From Lingula anatina (Eukaryota; Brachiopoda; Lingulata; Lingulida; Lingulidae), in the NCBI RefSeq assembly GCF_001039355.2, contig NW_019775768.1, positions 126,001 to 176,071 of the forward strand: DNA of 50,071 nt, written 5' to 3'. The notes beneath the pieces were generated by a model. It saw nothing but the letters and a program-made list of their open reading frames with translations. It was not told the DNA's origin and searched no databases. The position numbers and the translations under genes were made by a program. Below are positions 35,505-47,375 of the stretch, piece after piece. Positions within the stretch are counted from its first letter, which is position 1; each line of letters opens with the position of its first letter.

Positions 35505-36664
35505 AGTGAAGGATAACAACAGACCATTGCAAACAAAAATGGTCATTTTTGGTGCTATTGTCAACACAATAGTAACTTTTGTGAGACCTTAAAATGGACG
35601 CAAAGGCGCTTCTTAGATTGTTGTATCTATTTTATCGAAATGATCTAACCAAGTCCCATAGCGGACGCCATATTGGATTAGCAGCCATATTAGATTTTAA
35701 TCCAGCGTTAAAGACTAATAATACATTATGCTTCAGTATCACAGACACACTGTTTTCTGCTAGTAAATCACGTCTAAAAAGTAATGAAAGCATACGTTCT
35801 CCATTTGGCATGCTTGTTGCAGCCATTTTGAGAAAAGGGTCGCTGAATCGCTAGGTACTGGCGCTACTAACAATCTTTTCAGCAATCTGGCCAAGATTCT
35901 TGCTAATTGAATTGTTATGAAATGTATTGCAGGAGGTCATATATAATAAAATCTATATCTAAACGTACACATGCACTAGTATCTTTTATGAATAAGACTA
36001 ATTTTTGTTGTCATTTATGCTAAATTCTATAATTAAGTTTAAGGTCTTCATAGACCGGAATTGCTTTAATACCTCGTTGATTCACCAGAGCATTATTGTG
36101 GACATACTGCCGCTATGAATATTGCAGAAGTGTCGACGAAATCTTTTATCTATTTTATTAGGTTACCGTGTGTTCGTGTTAAGATGTGCTTTATGCGTTT
36201 GGAGTGTCCTAAAGTCTTTTTTTATGTCTGAATATCCTACAGAGCTTTACTTATCATTTCCAATTCGGATATTCATAACGATTCATAAACTCCTCAAATA
36301 AAAGTCAATATTTCCTTCTAAAATGCCATGAAGACATAGCGATCTAAATTGATCACGAATCGTTAAGACCCAATTTAATTAATAAGGAACAGAAAAAAGC
36401 ATTAAATCTAATTGCAGGGACGGGTCGAACAACGATTTGTGAGTTGGAGAAAATAGCCTTTTTCTTGAAGAAAATTAGATTTGGCGAAACAATACAGTAT
36501 AGAATACATTGTACTTTTAAGTTGAACTTACGACGTAAGTTTATAAGTAATGAAAAGAAAAAACAATATTATGAATGATGCTTAGGGTTTGATAATGATT
36601 CTCATCCAGTTCGTCCAATTCCTGTTTGGCAAACACGCAACCATTTACAAATGAATGACTGTCG
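35505..36664. other. 3' flank of GST copy 2
   Basis: No coding exon is supported. Similarity to the copy-1 flank continues to about 36178. Beyond that point I see nothing but AT-rich unique sequence. Confidence 0.5.
35945..35950 (+). terminator. Candidate poly(A) signal of GST copy 2
   Basis: AATAAA about 440 bases after the stop, at the position matching the copy-1 signal. Confidence 0.55.
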
Positions 36665-36676
36665 TGCGCATGCGCA
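36665..36676. promoter_or_regulatory. NRF-1-type palindrome
   Basis: TGCGCATGCGCA is a perfect match to the nuclear respiratory factor 1 consensus. A reverse-strand AAGATGGCCGCC motif (YY1-like) lies at 37051-37062. The two are the only GC-rich motifs in a long AT-rich stretch, which might mark a promoter, but I found no adjacent gene. Confidence 0.35.
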
Positions 36677-38029
36677 GTCACCAATCGCAAACTCCTTCCA
36701 CAAGTATGGGGCCGATTATCTGAAATGCACTCAAATTAAAAAAAAAATGCAATTAAAATACATTAATATCCAAGAATATAAAATGAATCTTTATTTTGAC
36801 AGCCTTTTAATTCATTTCACTTTTATTGTGATTATAAGAGAAATTTCTTTCTGAATGTAGCGCGAATTTCAAAAATTCTTCATTCCAGCTGGTTCTGGTT
36901 GTTTCCTTTGAATCAGAATAAGTGTGACTGTGGCGCCATTAACTTTATGTATTGCAACAACCATCTCTCCAATGAGAAACAAAATGAATTTAATAATGGG
37001 CATTGTATTGAGCTGGCAGCATTTTAAACCCATGCACTTTTTTTGTAATTGGCGGCCATCTTAGATTTTCTTGAAATTCCCAAGTTGCAAGAATGAACGT
37101 ATGTTTGTTAACCGCCCGATTGGTATACACGTACATGTAGTATCATATGATAGCAGGTCGAGATAATAGGCCGAGAGAAACAATTGTGTCGACACTATAC
37201 CCAAAATGCCAGTTATTTAAATAACCTAACTACTAAAATAAGTGAACAAGACCGGAGAATGCCTTAGTTGAAATTTGTATGCAAATAAGCAGGCCAATCA
37301 AGTGTGTTTTTAGTTTTCTTATCAAGTTAAAACTTGTATTTTTCAAAACGAACATTTTGAGCCACGCTATAACATCAAAATGAAGTCACATCATTAGCAG
37401 ATGTAGCCATTCGATATTCCAGGGATGTGTTCATTAATTTCATTAATAACCGCGATGTAAATAGACAAATGCAGGCTTTATACGCTACTTAAATATCCAT
37501 GTGGGTGCCCATCTCGCGTGTACTCCCAAATCACTATTTGATTACGCATTAAGTCTTTGGCTTTTTGGGGGTATTCAGGCCGTTAATGTTGCTTCAAAAT
37601 TTATTTTCATACTTTTCTAAATTTGCATGATTAGAATATGCCTGTTAGCCTATTCAAGGGTTGTTTAATCAGCCCACCAATTATTAAATGCTGTTCGATC
37701 GATATTATAGCCGGGGCTCCCAGACCCGGGGATATCATTTGTGTGGATAAAATAAGAATGCTCTCTAAAGATTCACCTATCGCGTGCTTTTTTTTACTAA
37801 TCATCTTTTCTTTTCTTTTTTTAAAGAGCTGGGAAAGAAAGAAGGCGGCACTGTGACCTTTTAAAAATTGGGATCACATATGAAAAACGTTTCCCGCACC
37901 GGGAATAATAGAAACGGTTCATAATAAAAATGATTAAAATAGGCAAAGTCGCAAAGGCAAATTAAAAGCTTAATGAGTCCCATTGAAATTATAAGCAATA
38001 CATCCTACGTCCGTGGCAAGGGGAGTTTG
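36677..38029. other. Intergenic sequence
   Basis: AT-rich with no supported exon. It contains the YY1-like motif at 37051-37062. Short open frames have no coding character. Confidence 0.5.
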
Positions 38030-38178
38030 GGGGAGTCGCACGAACCGCCCTTTTTACGGAGAAAATGTCCCCTTTGGGTAAATTTTTAGATAGGTACACG
38101 AAGGTTTCACAGTAAAAGGTCCCCCTTTTTTCTCCGAAAAACAACACCCTCTTTGAAATCGTTGGCTATGGGCCTGAC
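38030..38178. repeat. Dispersed repeat family B, copy 2
   Basis: Matches 24366-24512 in the same orientation through ordered blocks including CGAACC.CCCTTTTT, TGTCCCCTTTGGGTAAA and GGCTATGGGCCTGA. It gives rise to part of a spurious minus-strand open frame. Confidence 0.85.
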
Positions 38179-38225
38179 ACCTGTGCGAATTTCTGGAATA
38201 TTTCATATTGTTTTGCCTCACCAAG

Positions 38226-38516
38226 TCATGTCGTAATGAACGCCTGGAACTCTGGGGCCTGCTGAGGAAAGGCCGCGACGTAATAGTATAAATAGATGAC
38301 ATCAACGCTACGGGGAGCAGTATGCGATGGGTCTGCGTATGTGACAAGAGCAAGGGAGCAAAGAAATAGGAGGAGCAGCAGCAGAAATTGGGGCGCAGTC
38401 GTCGACCAAAATATAAAATTGATAACTGTCAGAAACACTGTCTTTTGAGAAAAGAAAACTGAGGGGCATCTCAGAAAACCACAGTTGGTTGGCGGCAATT
38501 TATTCAAAGTTTTCAT
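38226..38516 (-). CDS. Possible small secreted protein ORF (96 codons)
   Basis: The minus-strand open frame has a strongly hydrophobic stretch, APQFLLLLLLFLCSLALVTY, followed by a small polar tail (DPSHTAPRSVDVIYLYY...). That resembles a signal peptide with a plausible cleavage after the YA. No homologue comes to mind, and its tail ends within 30 bases of a GTGAGG donor-like site. The signal-like segment begins about 38 residues after the first Met, which is late for a signal peptide. It may be chance. Confidence 0.2.
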   Translation of the reverse strand: MKTLNKLPPTNCGFLRCPSVFFSQKTVFLTVINFIFWSTTAPQFLLLLLLFLCSLALVTYADPSHTAPRSVDVIYLYYYVAAFPQQAPEFQAFITT

Positions 38517-40261
38517 CCACTCAAGTTGATTTTTATTCCTCCATAGGCGGACTTTTTATTTGACATCTTTATTTTACGAGGTGAGTAAGATGTTTTTTTT
38601 GAAACAGCTAGTATACGGCCCGGCGGAATTTTTTTTCACGTCAGAGTCTTTCCATAAAGTTTGCTAGGGGGATTGCATGAAATACATGTAACACTTGTTT
38701 ACATAAAAATACCGGCGTATAATTTACTTTGAAGGAGTTCCTATCGCCTAAAGATACAAATTTAGCCATAGAATTTTTAAAGATCCAGTCATGTTAAATG
38801 TTTGTTCTTGATCAATTTACCGATTTTGGCTATTAGAGCAATACGAAGGACAAAGAGTTCTTGATAAAATATATCCTTTACAATATAATGTTTCAAATAA
38901 CATGTTATGATGGCTGTTTCAAATATACAAAGAAAATTAAATGTACCAGATAGTTGCATCAAATAACATGTTATAATAGATCAATTTTCGCCACGTGTCT
39001 GTTATTGTCATACGCTGAATCTGAGGTAATCGGAACGGTGCTCATTTTCAGTTTCTTAGAATTGTTTTATAATGTATCTTATACACGCAAACGCCAATTT
39101 ATTGTCCATAAAGCATACAATTTGAAAAACTCTTGAGCCAGAGCGGAATGCCTAGTGTACAATTCTTCGTTTAAGATTAGAATTTTCACGTCTTAGGTTG
39201 TAGTATTTTAGTACACACAATATTGGTGCATCATTAATCATACAGACAGACAGCAATGATACTCTCTTTGCTATTAACGCCTTTCTGATATACGTTATTT
39301 TTAAATTTCTATAGTGAAATCAAAGGCTTTTTTTTGTAAATCTTGTGTTGTGTTTTGGTACGATTCATCGGCAATTCGTAATTCGGCTCAAAGTAAAGCT
39401 GAACAAAACAATAAAACTAATAAGAACAAGAATTTAAATAATGATCCATTGCGAACAATTTTATTTCAGCCAGAATACGCCGTAGCTTGAAACTGTGTTT
39501 TGTACAAATGGGTGGAAACGGCTTTCAATAATGTACGAATATAATTTTCAGTCTTGTAAAGTGGGACAGATTCGCAAAAAACTCTGCAGGAGAACGTTCT
39601 TTCCCCCCATCTTTTCCTAGTTTTGTATGATGGAACGGTAAAACTAACTGGCAATCATTTTTTCACTTCACTTTCCTCCTCGCCACACCCTCAAACGTTC
39701 ATTAAAAAGGACACGCGGGACTCATCAGGGAAACACTCATACTTTCAAATCGTCCTCAAGGATCTCAATACACTTTGGAGTAGCCTATCTAATCATTATC
39801 TCTTGTTCTCTATATTTGTAGCACTGAACGGCCGTCTTTTTTCTCTTTCCTTTTCTTTTAACGTAAGGTGAAATTCTCTGAAAACGGCTGTCCTGGCTAG
39901 ACAATGCAATGATCGATCTGAACCACAGCGCTGGATTTCCACACCAACCACTCCGTGATTAATAACAAGGGTATAAGTTTTCTTATTAAATTGGCACGTT
40001 GCCCTTTTTGTGAAGTCGACTTATGTGACATCCATTCCTTGATCTTTGGTTGATTTTTGTCTTTGACTCTATTCAATTTAAGTCTAAAATTGGCACATTG
40101 CCCTTTTTGTAAATTGACTTGAGTGACATGCATTTCTTAATCTCGGGTATAGTTTGTCTGTGATTCTGTTCCATTCAATTATATCTTCAACTAAGTGCAC
40201 AGAAATTGGACCCAAGAGGCCTGTAAGAGGAAGAACGGTTTCCTGTCAACTAAGACTGTCT
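38517..40261. other. Intergenic sequence with a direct repeat
   Basis: No supported exon. It contains the two-copy repeat at 39987-40182. Minor open frames on both strands overlap AT-rich DNA. Confidence 0.5.
39987..40182. repeat. Diverged two-copy direct repeat, unit about 97 bp
   Basis: Units at about 39987-40082 and 40086-40182 share AAATTGGCAC.TTGCCCTTTT, GACTT..GTGACAT.CATT, TTTGTCT.TGA.TCT and ATTCAATT. A minus-strand open frame across them therefore shows a repeated peptide pattern, which is a by-product. Confidence 0.75.
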
Positions 40262-40511
40262 TTAAGAGCGCATTCCCAGATATTTAGATCAATCCAACTG
40301 GATCGACCTAACTCCTTGGGGATTCAATCTAAATTGCTGTCAGCCGACCGCGCACGGTAGTTAATTACCCCCTTGCAGCTTTTAGTAGGCGGGACAGACA
40401 CTTAAGCCGGCTAAGCTGACAGTAATCTAATGAGACTCCCCACGGGGATAGATCGATCTAAAATCTGTGAGAGGGTTTTAATCAGTGGGAATGCAGTATA
40501 AGAATCTTTAA
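40262..40511. repeat. Family-C palindromic element, copy 2, with TTAA flanks
   Basis: Internal ends GCGCATTCCCA (left) and the reverse complement of TGGGAATGCAG (right) are inverted, as are the AGATC..TC.A and CCCC..GGGGA segments. Both sides are bounded by TCTTTAAG (40259-40266 and 40505-40512), which includes TTAA, the target of piggyBac-type elements. Its right part matches 21712-21862. Confidence 0.55.
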
Positions 40512-40882
40512 GTACCAGGTAGCTCTTCTCCAATGACATCCAAGATCAATACGTTGCTCATTCAGTGTCTGTGCTCTGTTCTTTACAAACCTATTTATCT
40601 TCCCGTCGCAGACGCAATCCCCGATAATAACACACAATTGCAAAGCAATAACAGCGCGCCATTCCTGCACCCAGCTCAGCGTACAAAAATGACTTCCAAT
40701 ATCAACAATGATAGAGTAAACTTGTCACTGGACATCAATCACATATAGAAAGTAAGAGGTTTAATAACAAATAGACATAATTTATTAAATAACCGAACTG
40801 CTGCCACTGCTGTCGTCAGATAAATCGACCTAGGCATTCGGTTTCCTTCTAAATTCCCTGGGATATAGATGAAATGTCGAAC

Positions 40883-41104
40883 CAGTGGCGGACTTAGAGG
40901 GGGGGGTCAGGGTGGACCTGACCCCCCCCATGATTTCTGAATAAAAAATCACACCAATGGCCCCCTCTTGAAATTAAAATTTAGACTACTTTTAAATAGT
41001 ACCAGATCGTCCTCTAAAATACCAACAATACCGACGTCAAAGGGGGGGGGGGTCTTCTCATCCGCGACCCCCCCCCCCTTTAAATAATCCTGGATCCGCC
41101 CCTG
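40883..41104. mobile_element. hAT-type MITE (non-autonomous, 222 bp)
   Basis: The left end CAGTGGCGGACTTAGAGGGG and the reverse complement of the right end, CAGGGGCGGATCCAGGATTA, form terminal inverted repeats. CAGNGGCGGATCCAG is the well-known hAT-like terminus. Flanks TGTCGAAC (40875-40882) and TTTCGAAC (41105-41112) are an 8-bp duplication with one mismatch, as expected for hAT. G and C runs near both ends extend the pairing. There is no open frame of transposase type, so it depends on an enzyme elsewhere. Confidence 0.88.
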
Positions 41105-41112
41105 TTTCGAAC

Positions 41113-43578
41113 TCATACCACCTGTACGTAACCGCCCAGTGAAATTCCACTTTCAATCTTTATTTGAATAAAATTGTAGCCAGGTGAATTATATTTAATC
41201 CCCAGTGCTATCCATTGTGAACGTCCCCCGTGATTTTTTGTGTTTGAACTTAATATGCAATCACATTCAGGCGTGCTGCCGTGAGCTGTCACTTCTTGAA
41301 ATGTACGAATGTATGTATAATCCAGTGCGTCTGGAAAATATTCGTAATTGGTATTGATGTCGTTATACAAAGAAGTAGTTTCTATATACTCACACTCTCT
41401 TGGTTTACAATGTACATAAACAGAACGTTAAAAATCTTAATTGAAAACACGCCCAAGGCCAAATGGTGCCAACGCGATATAAAAAAATCAAGTTAAATGA
41501 AATACAATAAGTTTAACATTACACTTCTATACGTACAGGATTTCGAAGAGTGAACAGAAATTACTTTGGGAAACAGTTACCCGTTAATTAAAAACAAACA
41601 GAATTAAAAGTCAAACACTCTGGCATAGCAAGCAAATTATTAGCAAGTGTGATTGCGTGACTCTATTCATAGACGCGCAGTGATCACTGGCAGCAATAGT
41701 GCGATCCTTGCACTCCGTTTTCGTACGCATACGCGTGGTAGATAGCTCCAAGCTAGTGAACTTTAAACTTCTCGAATCATTTGTGTCAGACATTATCATT
41801 CATTACTGCTACTACCCGCATATTCACCCTGACACAGAACAAGAGACTGCATATTCTACATGTTCCACCGGCGATAAGCTGCCTTCGCCATGACCGTAAA
41901 GCCGTCGTATAAGGTCCAGCGCCTTTCTCCGAAATGGACTGTAAGTGTAACCGATTACTTTTAATGTAAGAAAGAACGTTTTCATTTATGATAAACTGTA
42001 CTGAAATATTTCGCAGTTTTACTATAACTAATTGAGCATATAATCAAAGTGGGAGTCCAAATGATTGATTACAGAACTTAAATGTAACTATTTCATGACC
42101 GAAATATTATACAGCATATGGTTATCAGTTACGCATAAAAACACTTTACTTTCTAGCAGTCTTAATTTTGACTTAAAAGCCTTACACGCAGGCTTCTTTT
42201 GTTTATCTCTCTTCTCCATTGGAACGCGGTTATCTACTCTTTTTACCGATACTTAATGCATTATGGAAACATTCGTTTCTTCTCCCGTGTTTATTTCGCG
42301 TAAGGTAAACACCTTTCTTTCGTTCCATGGGTAATCAAAACGTTAGATCAAAGTTGAAACAACATGACGGACTTCATTTCAGAATTTAATTTAAAACAGT
42401 TGCATTACAGCTAATAATTGTCATTACCCTTTACAAATTAATAATTCACATTACATATACTGTGCCCTTTTCTTGGTTCATTACCCCTATATGGCCGTAT
42501 ATGTACAGTATAATGCTGAATGTGTAAACTGCATATTCTCGTTGTTGGATAAACTTATATGCCAGTTTGTTAATAATCAACAAGCACACTGGACGATAGA
42601 GCGATAAAGGCAACAGCACATAATTTCGCGTTTTAGCATCTACATTCCTGTGGAACTGTTCCAAAAGAGCAATTCCTGTTTCAGAGTGGGCCTATATGGG
42701 TTCTGTTCATTGTTGTTGAAAATGACCAAATAGGTCCTGATCACAACAGCTAGCGAAAGGCAAAAACAAGTTTGGAAAACAGCACTCAGTTTTATTAAGT
42801 TCAGTTATTTGTCTAGGCTGATACACCTCTTTTCTGTACATGATACACAACTGTTTTTACAGAGAAATCTTTCAGGTCATCACCTATGACTCGTGCAAAT
42901 GGATATTAAACTGCATTTATAATACACCGGGGAATGATGCTAATTAAATTATCTCGTTTTTATTGTTCAGTCTAATTAGTCCAGGAGGGCTTGCTTCCTG
43001 TTGGGTTCTTTCGTTGTTTGGCAGAATCTGTACCTTTGGGACTGTTGCTTGCTTTATGATCTCTGACAGCGTGTGCTTCTTCGCCGTGCCTTTCAATCGT
43101 GTTCGATTGGAATCGCCAAGAGAATTCAAACTGTTGCATCTGTCGCATATCTTGTATTGTTATTTTGGTTTTAGAATACTCTGAGGGAAGTACAAGTAAT
43201 CTCTTGTTGGAATTGTTTAATTTTCCTGATGGTACCATTAGACTTAGAAATCAGCCTTGTAGACGTATAACATCTGCGCCGTCCTGGATAATGTGAACAC
43301 AAAGAATAATGACATCGCTTTCTTGGTGTCTTTGCTTAAGGAAGAAATAAATCAATAATGGTATCATGTAATATCAACATGAATAACAAGATGCAACACG
43401 GCAAATGCAAGTACCACATATTTAAACATACCTTGTTTGTACCTTAATACAATTTAATTTTAAACCTTAAGGTCTATCAATTTTTTTTACTTAAATATAA
43501 TATTAGAAAAGTGAATATAAACCGCTACAGTACCTAATGTTTTCAGAACTGGTCCCTATTGGCCACATATAACATTGC
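41113..43578. other. Intergenic sequence
   Basis: No supported exon. At 42972-43238 open frames exist on both strands at once with codon-like composition, but none has good splice sites plus a recognisable domain. It may be a decayed coding remnant. Confidence 0.45.
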
Positions 43579-43839
43579 TCAAAATTTCAATAAAACGTCT
43601 TTTTTCATGTATACATATTCCCTAATATAATTATAGAGACTGTCTTTATTAGGTATCCTAAATATTTTGTCCAACGAGTGTGCACTGTGACTGTACCAGC
43701 CTTGTTGTTCCACGTAACTACTCAAGCTGATGGTAATCATGCCCTTATAATCACACCCTCTGTGAGCCTTAACAACTTTGCTGCTGAATATTTCAAACAT
43801 TTGTTGTTGTTTCCAGTAATAACCCCTCGCTATAGCCAC
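43579..43839 (-). CDS. Possible exon of unknown protein
   Basis: The minus-strand open frame of 86 codons begins exactly at a good acceptor (TTGTATTACAG) and reads VAIARGYYWKQQQMFEIFSS. It continues with aromatic and Cys residues that look more coding-like than nearby frames (for instance SSYVEQQGWYSHSAHSL), and ends in a stop at 43579. I recognise no family and found no partner exon. It could be a terminal exon or a pseudogene remnant. Confidence 0.22.
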   Translation of the reverse strand: MAIARGYYWKQQQMFEIFSSKVVKAHRGCDYKGMITISLSSYVEQQGWYSHSAHSLDKIFRIPNKDSLYNYIREYVYMKKDVLLKF

Positions 43840-46800
43840 CTGTAATACAAGGTAGTTGAGTTGTTGATGTGGTAGTTTTGTCCATTAGCAGGATTCACAA
43901 ATGTGGAGGAGTTATTTGTAGAAGAAAAAGTGTTGCTTCCCAAGGATGTCAAGGATTAAATACGATATGTTCATTATCACCAAAGCAGTAGTTTGTTAAA
44001 ACAATTTAATTGTTTAAAAACCATGGACATTTTTACTATTTTTATCCTAGAGCAATGTAATGTAAATGTTTTCGTAATCTTTTTTTTGTTTACTAGACAA
44101 ATATCAATTAAATTGAGATCTATGTTGCAAAGACAACTTAGCATTGCAAGCTATCCGATTGTAGTAGTTTTAGTTTATCCCAGGAGCTTTGTAGAACAGG
44201 CCTGATGAGACGACATAACAATACACTCTGCGTCAGCGGTCATAGACCGGTCGAGCATATATATATAATCACGAATTTTCAAGGTAACTTGAGCTTCGAC
44301 ATCCACGCAAAAGGTTCACTCAAAGAGCGATTTTGTCCAGCGATAGAGGCATCATGTAAAATGCATTACGTGTTTAACTATTAGATTAAGTCTTATGCTG
44401 TAGCTGTCCCTGAAGAAAATCTGTCAGAACTAATATCAATTCCAGTCAATCAACACACATCAGGAGAGAAGTTTTCGTGATTACAGATAATACAGTGTTA
44501 GAGGAACTCGCGTAATAAGTTCGTTTGAATTAAAGGGACGGCAAATGAAGAACCTGCACATCCATCGATTTTTTGCTCCTACATATAATGAATAAGTGCA
44601 CCTTTCTTTGTTAGCATCTTGATGGTCTCTATTATAGTCATCTAATTGTACGAAAAATTGAAAGCAATCTTTTCTTTTATAGGGACAATGTAATTTCAAA
44701 TATGATGTGGGAAGAAGAGGGTTTGTCGCTGATTACAAAGGCTTTCTTAATTTCAGCATAGAAACAGAATGAACACGCTGCCGTTATGTGAAAGAAGTTC
44801 GTGATAAACATGACAACCACGATCTTTTTGCAGGACACACAGTGGATATTGAAAAGGGCAATTGGAAAGATACACGATACACTGTTGTGCAAACAAGCTA
44901 GCTGTTATACATGTATATTGACTTCCAGCCAAAAAGATATCACCTTAAAATTACGCTGGATTTCCCCCGCCCCCTTTTTTAAACAATAAGAGCCTTTTAT
45001 TTGTTAGCAATGAGAACAATTATTGACAAAAAACATATTTAGACACAATGGTTTATAGTTTCATTAGAGTTGGGTTCTGAAAGGGGCCATACAATTAATA
45101 TCAATGCTCTCGGAATCATCTCTATAATTTCTCAATTTAAAAATAAGACTTTTTAAAACGGTATCTTTTTTAACAATGAGTAAAAAATGGGATCCAGTGT
45201 CATGTAGGCCTACGCTAGAGCCTCTTAGATATAGCGGTGCCAATTGATTTTATAAGTCCCATCCTCAGATTTTAGCCCACATACATCATGCTTACCCTAA
45301 CCCGTACGAATATAATGGAGGACGCTTACGGACAGTCTATAACGACAGTTACTGTAGACTGAAAGTGGGGGATCCAAACCAAAGTCGGTAGAGATAAGCA
45401 ACCTTAGAAGTACCACCCTTTAATGAGTGTACATTTTGTGTTTTGATTGTTCAACAAACAGATTTTGGCAATTTCATGGTGGTACAATGTATATGCTGTC
45501 AGTGACGCTGTAGATTTTTTTAAAATTTTCATACAAATGTCAACAATTAACTACGGCTCATAATGCCGACAACTTGGCTGCGAACCTTGTCTTAGGTACA
45601 TGTAGATAGAAAAATACGGAGTCGATCTTCGATGAGGGATTTTGCAAAAATGAATAAATTTATATCGATTTGTTATTCATACTACAACACCCATAAATGC
45701 ACCGTGTACATATATGCACATTTGAAAACCGTGTAGTACAATCCATGTACGATGACGTGTCAGTCACGTGACCAAGGCTCTTTGATGAAGGGTCTTAATG
45801 TCGTGTCCCATAGGACAAGAAACACGTTCAGTCGCTTTAGAAACGATATACTTTGTTTACTCTGAGATACAAGCTTGGTTTTATTTCTACAGTTTAATTG
45901 TATTGCCTCAAGGCTGCAATACGTGTATTTGCACCTGCTGGAATGATGATATTATATTTGCAAACAGTCTTATAATACGTCTTCGTTAGACATTTTAGAG
46001 TGCACGTGACTTTGCTGTCTCTTAAGGGTATTCCACTGATGCTCGACCCGGGTAAATTACATGCCTTAAGCGTATACATGGTATTAACTGAAATGTATCT
46101 GTTGTCTGTGGTCGGTTTGTTCATTACTCCAAGCGTGCCAAAATAAATGTGCTCTGAAACCAACCAACAAAACGTTAAGTGCTTTTGCAGGAAGATGACA
46201 AATGATGCTCGCAGTTCAGAACGCAGAGAGAAATTCAATAAATTCCATTTATCTAATGTTGCAGAGTGCATGGAAAAGTTCTTATGGAACGGTTAGAGAA
46301 TTATAATTGTTGTAGTTTTTTTCTGCGACATGTATTTTCTCCCTCATATGCATTTGATGTTATGACTTGAAACGATGTCGTCGATTTGTCATATTCCGTT
46401 TAAGTGCTAAAACACTAATGCGCTCTTGAAAAATAGTCGGTTCGGTAGGAACGGTGTCTAAGCAACTTGAGACATCGAGAACGCAGGATCGAGACAGATG
46501 GAGCTCGAGGGGACTTGCAGGTGGCCTGCACCCTACCAAGGGTAACAGGCAAAAGTAAGTAAGTGGGACGGTGGACGTTTAATCAAATGAGAGATGGTGG
46601 AAAAGCACCTTTTAATATCGGCCAAACGCTGCTCTGTACGGGCTTTGTTTGCCTATACAACGAGAACGAACGTAACAAGGGACTGGAATGGAGAACCTCT
46701 ACCGGTTTATACTGGGTGTACAAAACGAGAACGGGTAAAACGAACCGCCATTGCCTGTCGCCTGGCGTATGTTGGCAGATAGTTTTGTAGATGTTTTTTT

Positions 46801-47152
46801 TTTAAGGAAACAAGTCAAATGTTACGCATTGGTCGAATGTTGAAAGACTTAACCCTGGGCATTAGTCGTAATCGTGGTGTAATGCAGCCACTAAATTGGC
46901 CCAAGAACGTCAATTGACGTCCTTGATTGGCTCTCACATCTTCTACATATCACATTAGAGTTTAACTTGGCAAACAAAAGACTGAACCCTGTATAACTAT
47001 ATCTCCCCTTTGTGCATCAATTTCCTAATTGGGAATGTCAATTGTCCTTTAAATGTCAGACTGGGAATATTAAAGTTTTCGAAACCAATGCCCAATTATT
47101 GAAATTGATTTTATAATTGAAAACCGCAGATGAGACGGAAGGTCAACAGGTC
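43840..47152. other. Intergenic sequence
   Basis: No supported gene. The longest frame (125 codons, minus strand, 45894-46271) lacks a recognisable domain. A CACGTG-containing patch lies near 45764, and two overlapping frames at 46563-46790 compete with each other. Confidence 0.45.
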
Positions 47153-47190
47153 AAGATGGCGGGAAATCGATACTGCCCACCAGAGGGCAG
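47153..47190. promoter_or_regulatory. YY1/E2F-like and CTCF-like motif pair
   Basis: AAGATGGCGGG at 47153-47163 matches the YY1 core and overlaps GGCGGGAA, an E2F-type site. Fourteen bases on, CCACCAGAGGGCAG at 47177-47190 fits the CTCF core consensus CCASYAGRKGGCRS exactly. This is about 2.5 kb upstream of the GPCR coding exon. Motif matches alone do not prove binding. Confidence 0.35.
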
Positions 47191-47375
47191 CAGGTTGGTG
47201 AAATCATTTTTTTTTTTTTTGTAATTTTCTTGTAGGTCACAGTGCAGAAATGTATCCAGAATTAGCCAGAGAAATGTTTGTTTATATTAATTGAAAAAAC
47301 TCTCTGTGGTCCTGATAGAAAGTAGGGAGTTGTGCTGACATGTAGCCTACAATGACATTCGCTGTACAGAGTTAC

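Larger units (their letters stand above)
32192..36178. repeat. Tandem duplication unit 2 (GST copy 2)
   Basis: Partner of 28046-31990. It is similar along exons, introns and 3' flank. The main structural difference is an extra stretch of about 500 bases in intron 4 at 34027-34534 (LINE fragment) and the loss of the AAT array in intron 3. Confidence 0.9.

Noticed and set aside
38054-38353. 99-codon minus-strand open frame
   Set aside because: Much of it lies in the family-B repeat, and its amino-acid content is that of repeat DNA.
39897-40133. Open frame with an internally repeated peptide
   Set aside because: The repetition follows from the non-coding direct repeat at 39987-40182.
42972-43238. 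Minus-strand open frame rich in Lys, Ser and Gln, considered as a retroelement gag remnant
   Set aside because: I could not see a zinc knuckle or other diagnostic motif, and frames are open on both strands.
45894-46271. 125-codon minus-strand open frame
   Set aside because: It is the longest in its region, but it has no recognisable domain, no start context and no matching splice partner; length alone is weak evidence.
46563-46790. Two overlapping open frames
   Set aside because: They compete for the same DNA and have neither splice sites nor recognisable sequence.
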